Shown here: positions 13,176 through 14,553 of the stretch, in pieces | Position numbering within the stretch: position 1 is the stretch's first letter | How the letters are laid out: the number at the start of each line of letters is the position of its first letter | NCBI GenBank assembly: GCA_031290075.1 | Contig: JAITOG010000052.1 | Location: forward strand, 1 to 14,553 | DNA from: Holosporales bacterium | GTDB lineage: Bacteria > Pseudomonadota > Alphaproteobacteria > BNTO01 | Direction of reading: 5' to 3' | DNA length: 14,553 nt | The notes under the pieces: generated by a model | Database searches by the model: none | Told to the model about the DNA's origin: nothing | The model's input: only the letters and a program-made list of their open reading frames with translations | Translations under genes and position numbers: made by a program

Positions 13176-14483
13176 ATGTACAAATATAGTAGATTCAAAT
13201 TTTTTCAATTTTTGCCATTTTTTATTATAAATGATCAATTATTTTCAAAAAATTTATTCTTTTTAGAAAATTCTTTATTACACATAATATGCGAAAATAC
13301 TGATGAGAAAAAAAATTCTGACAATGAAAAGAAAGAAGAAACAAGGATTTGTTTATACAATGATGGAGCAATAGTTAATGCAGAATTTTTTCATAAACGA
13401 GTTTGCAAAGGAGAAGAATTTATTATTGAAAATCTTTCAACTGATGTTAATAAAGATTCAATAATGATTCACCCTCCAGATGGAACAATATTAAAAGAAT
13501 ATTTATTAATAAATAATGATGAAAAACAAGTATATGATGACGAAAAACAAGAATCGCCTAGTAATTTAGATAAAAAAAGTAAAATAATTAAACAAAATCT
13601 TCTTTTAAAAACATCGAAAGAAAGTATTTCCAATCCTTACGATTTATGGCAAATACGGTATTTAATAAAAAATATTCGATGGAATGCAAATCACGCAATA
13701 GAGTTTTCCCAAAACATGGAATATATCACTTTTTCAACAATTATTAGTATTGAAAACCAATCAAAAATTGATTTCAAACATGCTAAAATACAGCTTTTTA
13801 ATGAAAATATACCTTTTTATAGTTTACAAACTGAGCAAAATAATAAGAATTATCATTTGATATACAAATACGAAAACGAATGTGATTTAGAGTCTAGTAA
13901 AGAGAAAAAGATAATTTGGAGTCACGCTAAACACGTTGTTATTTCAAAAAATAATGGACTTTTTGTTGGAGGAAAATTTTTAGAAAAAATGAATGAAGCT
14001 GCTAAACCACAAATGGAAAATTGGATAAGTTTCCCAAATATAAAAGCTGTAGGGTTGGGGAAACATTTACCTAGTGGAAAGGTAGCTATTTATTATAACT
14101 CTGAAGGGTTTACATCGCTTATTGGCTATACAGAAATGCAGCAAATTAAAAGCGGGGGTGATGTTATAATGCGAATACCAATTAACACAAATGATGAAGA
14201 GTATTCTTTTATTACAGCATCATTAATGCAAGAAAATTATAGAGCATTAACGCCATCAATATCTGAAGCAGAATACCGTTTATCTCTTCAAAATTTAAAA
14301 GATTCATCCGTATTTTTAACAATAACAATAAATCAAGGGGCTAACCAAAAATGCTTATTAGCAAGGAGTAATATAAAATATGAAGTTAATAAACAGGGAG
14401 AAATTACTTGGAATACTGAAATACCGGCGAAGGGATCAAAAGAAATACGCTATAAATTAACAATAATCAAAAAAGAGCTATAA
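13176..14483 (+). CDS. DUF4139-domain protein of unknown function
   Basis: The 435-residue protein resembles the DUF4139 family of bacterial envelope-associated beta-rich proteins, whose molecular role is not established. Residues about 57-112 fit the N-terminal segment (ICLYNDGAIVNAEFFHKRVCKGEEFIIENL, then DSIMIHPPDG). The main domain starts near 157 (WQIRYLIKNIRWNANHAIEF), continues with ISIENQSKIDFKHAKIQLFN (191-210), FPNIKAVGLGKHLPSGKVAIYY (286-307), and ends with the strand pair around ITWNTEIPAKGSKEIRYKLTI (410-430). Usual members have a clear signal peptide; here residues 8-24 are hydrophobic and could be a weak one. Residues 113-150 are a charged low-complexity linker. No Shine-Dalgarno precedes the ATG, so the exact start is uncertain. 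The gene stands 211 bp after the PAS gene, with its own candidate promoter. Confidence 0.72.
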   Translation: MYKYSRFKFFQFLPFFIINDQLFSKNLFFLENSLLHIICENTDEKKNSDNEKKEETRICLYNDGAIVNAEFFHKRVCKGEEFIIENLSTDVNKDSIMIHPPDGTILKEYLLINNDEKQVYDDEKQESPSNLDKKSKIIKQNLLLKTSKESISNPYDLWQIRYLIKNIRWNANHAIEFSQNMEYITFSTIISIENQSKIDFKHAKIQLFNENIPFYSLQTEQNNKNYHLIYKYENECDLESSKEKKIIWSHAKHVVISKNNGLFVGGKFLEKMNEAAKPQMENWISFPNIKAVGLGKHLPSGKVAIYYNSEGFTSLIGYTEMQQIKSGGDVIMRIPINTNDEEYSFITASLMQENYRALTPSISEAEYRLSLQNLKDSSVFLTITINQGANQKCLLARSNIKYEVNKQGEITWNTEIPAKGSKEIRYKLTIIKKEL

Positions 14484-14526
14484 TTTCTTAGTGGATCTAA
14501 TTTTTTTAAAACCGTAATTTCCGTAC

Positions 14527-14553
14527 TATACCCAAACCCCAAAAAATTGCGGA
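14527..14553. repeat. 93-bp palindromic dispersed repeat, copy 3, cut by the window end
   Basis: The last 27 bases (TATACCCAAACCCC onward to GCGGA) are identical to the first 27 bases of the copies at 78 and 1043, in the same orientation. The element begins 43 bp after the stop of the DUF4139-type gene. Confidence 0.8.

Overview
The window is strongly AT-rich (by eye about 30% GC) and carries alphaproteobacterial-type genes. The best fit is a reduced, probably host-associated alphaproteobacterium of the Holosporales/Rickettsiales kind. That placement is inferred from base composition, the YidC, MnmA and PAS-protein sequences, broken-up standard gene neighbourhoods and many short dispersed intergenic repeats. 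No rRNA, tRNA, CRISPR array, transposase or complete insertion sequence was found.

Layout. Positions 1-255 hold a 93-bp palindromic repeat, a second 27-bp repeat and possibly the 3' end of a gene cut by the window edge. A dolP/yraP-like two-BON-domain gene (256-834, minus) and yidC (1337-3022, plus) diverge from a 502-bp gap that contains a second copy of the 93-bp element. A 369-bp gap rich in repeat fragments follows yidC. Next is an exported Met/Gly-rich protein with PYGAP repeats (3392-4201, plus). It converges on a bifunctional class A penicillin-binding protein (4250-6583, minus) across a shared hairpin terminator. Thioredoxin (6700-7017, minus) lies upstream of the PBP gene and diverges from a plus-strand run: a SurA-like chaperone predicted to be a lipoprotein (7250-8650), biotin carboxylase accC (8686-10062), the tRNA 2-thiouridylase mnmA (10062-11186, overlapping accC by one base) and a membrane-anchored multi-PAS protein with no kinase domain (11285-12964). 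The last gene encodes a DUF4139-type protein (13176-14483), and a third copy of the 93-bp element starts at 14527 and runs off the window.

Function. Much of the window serves the cell envelope: YidC inserts inner-membrane proteins, SurA and DolP act in outer-membrane protein assembly and integrity, the class A PBP builds peptidoglycan, and AccC feeds fatty acid synthesis. Thioredoxin and MnmA are general housekeeping. The accessory signals are the exported low-complexity protein, the PAS protein that stops where its relatives' kinase domain begins, the DUF4139 gene with a perfect hairpin in its leader, and at least three families of short dispersed repeats. One repeat family is an open-frame palindromic element resembling, in architecture only, the Rickettsia palindromic elements. 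I do not see a convincing multi-gene defence or secretion system; the repeat families and the kinase-less sensor are the observations most worth following.
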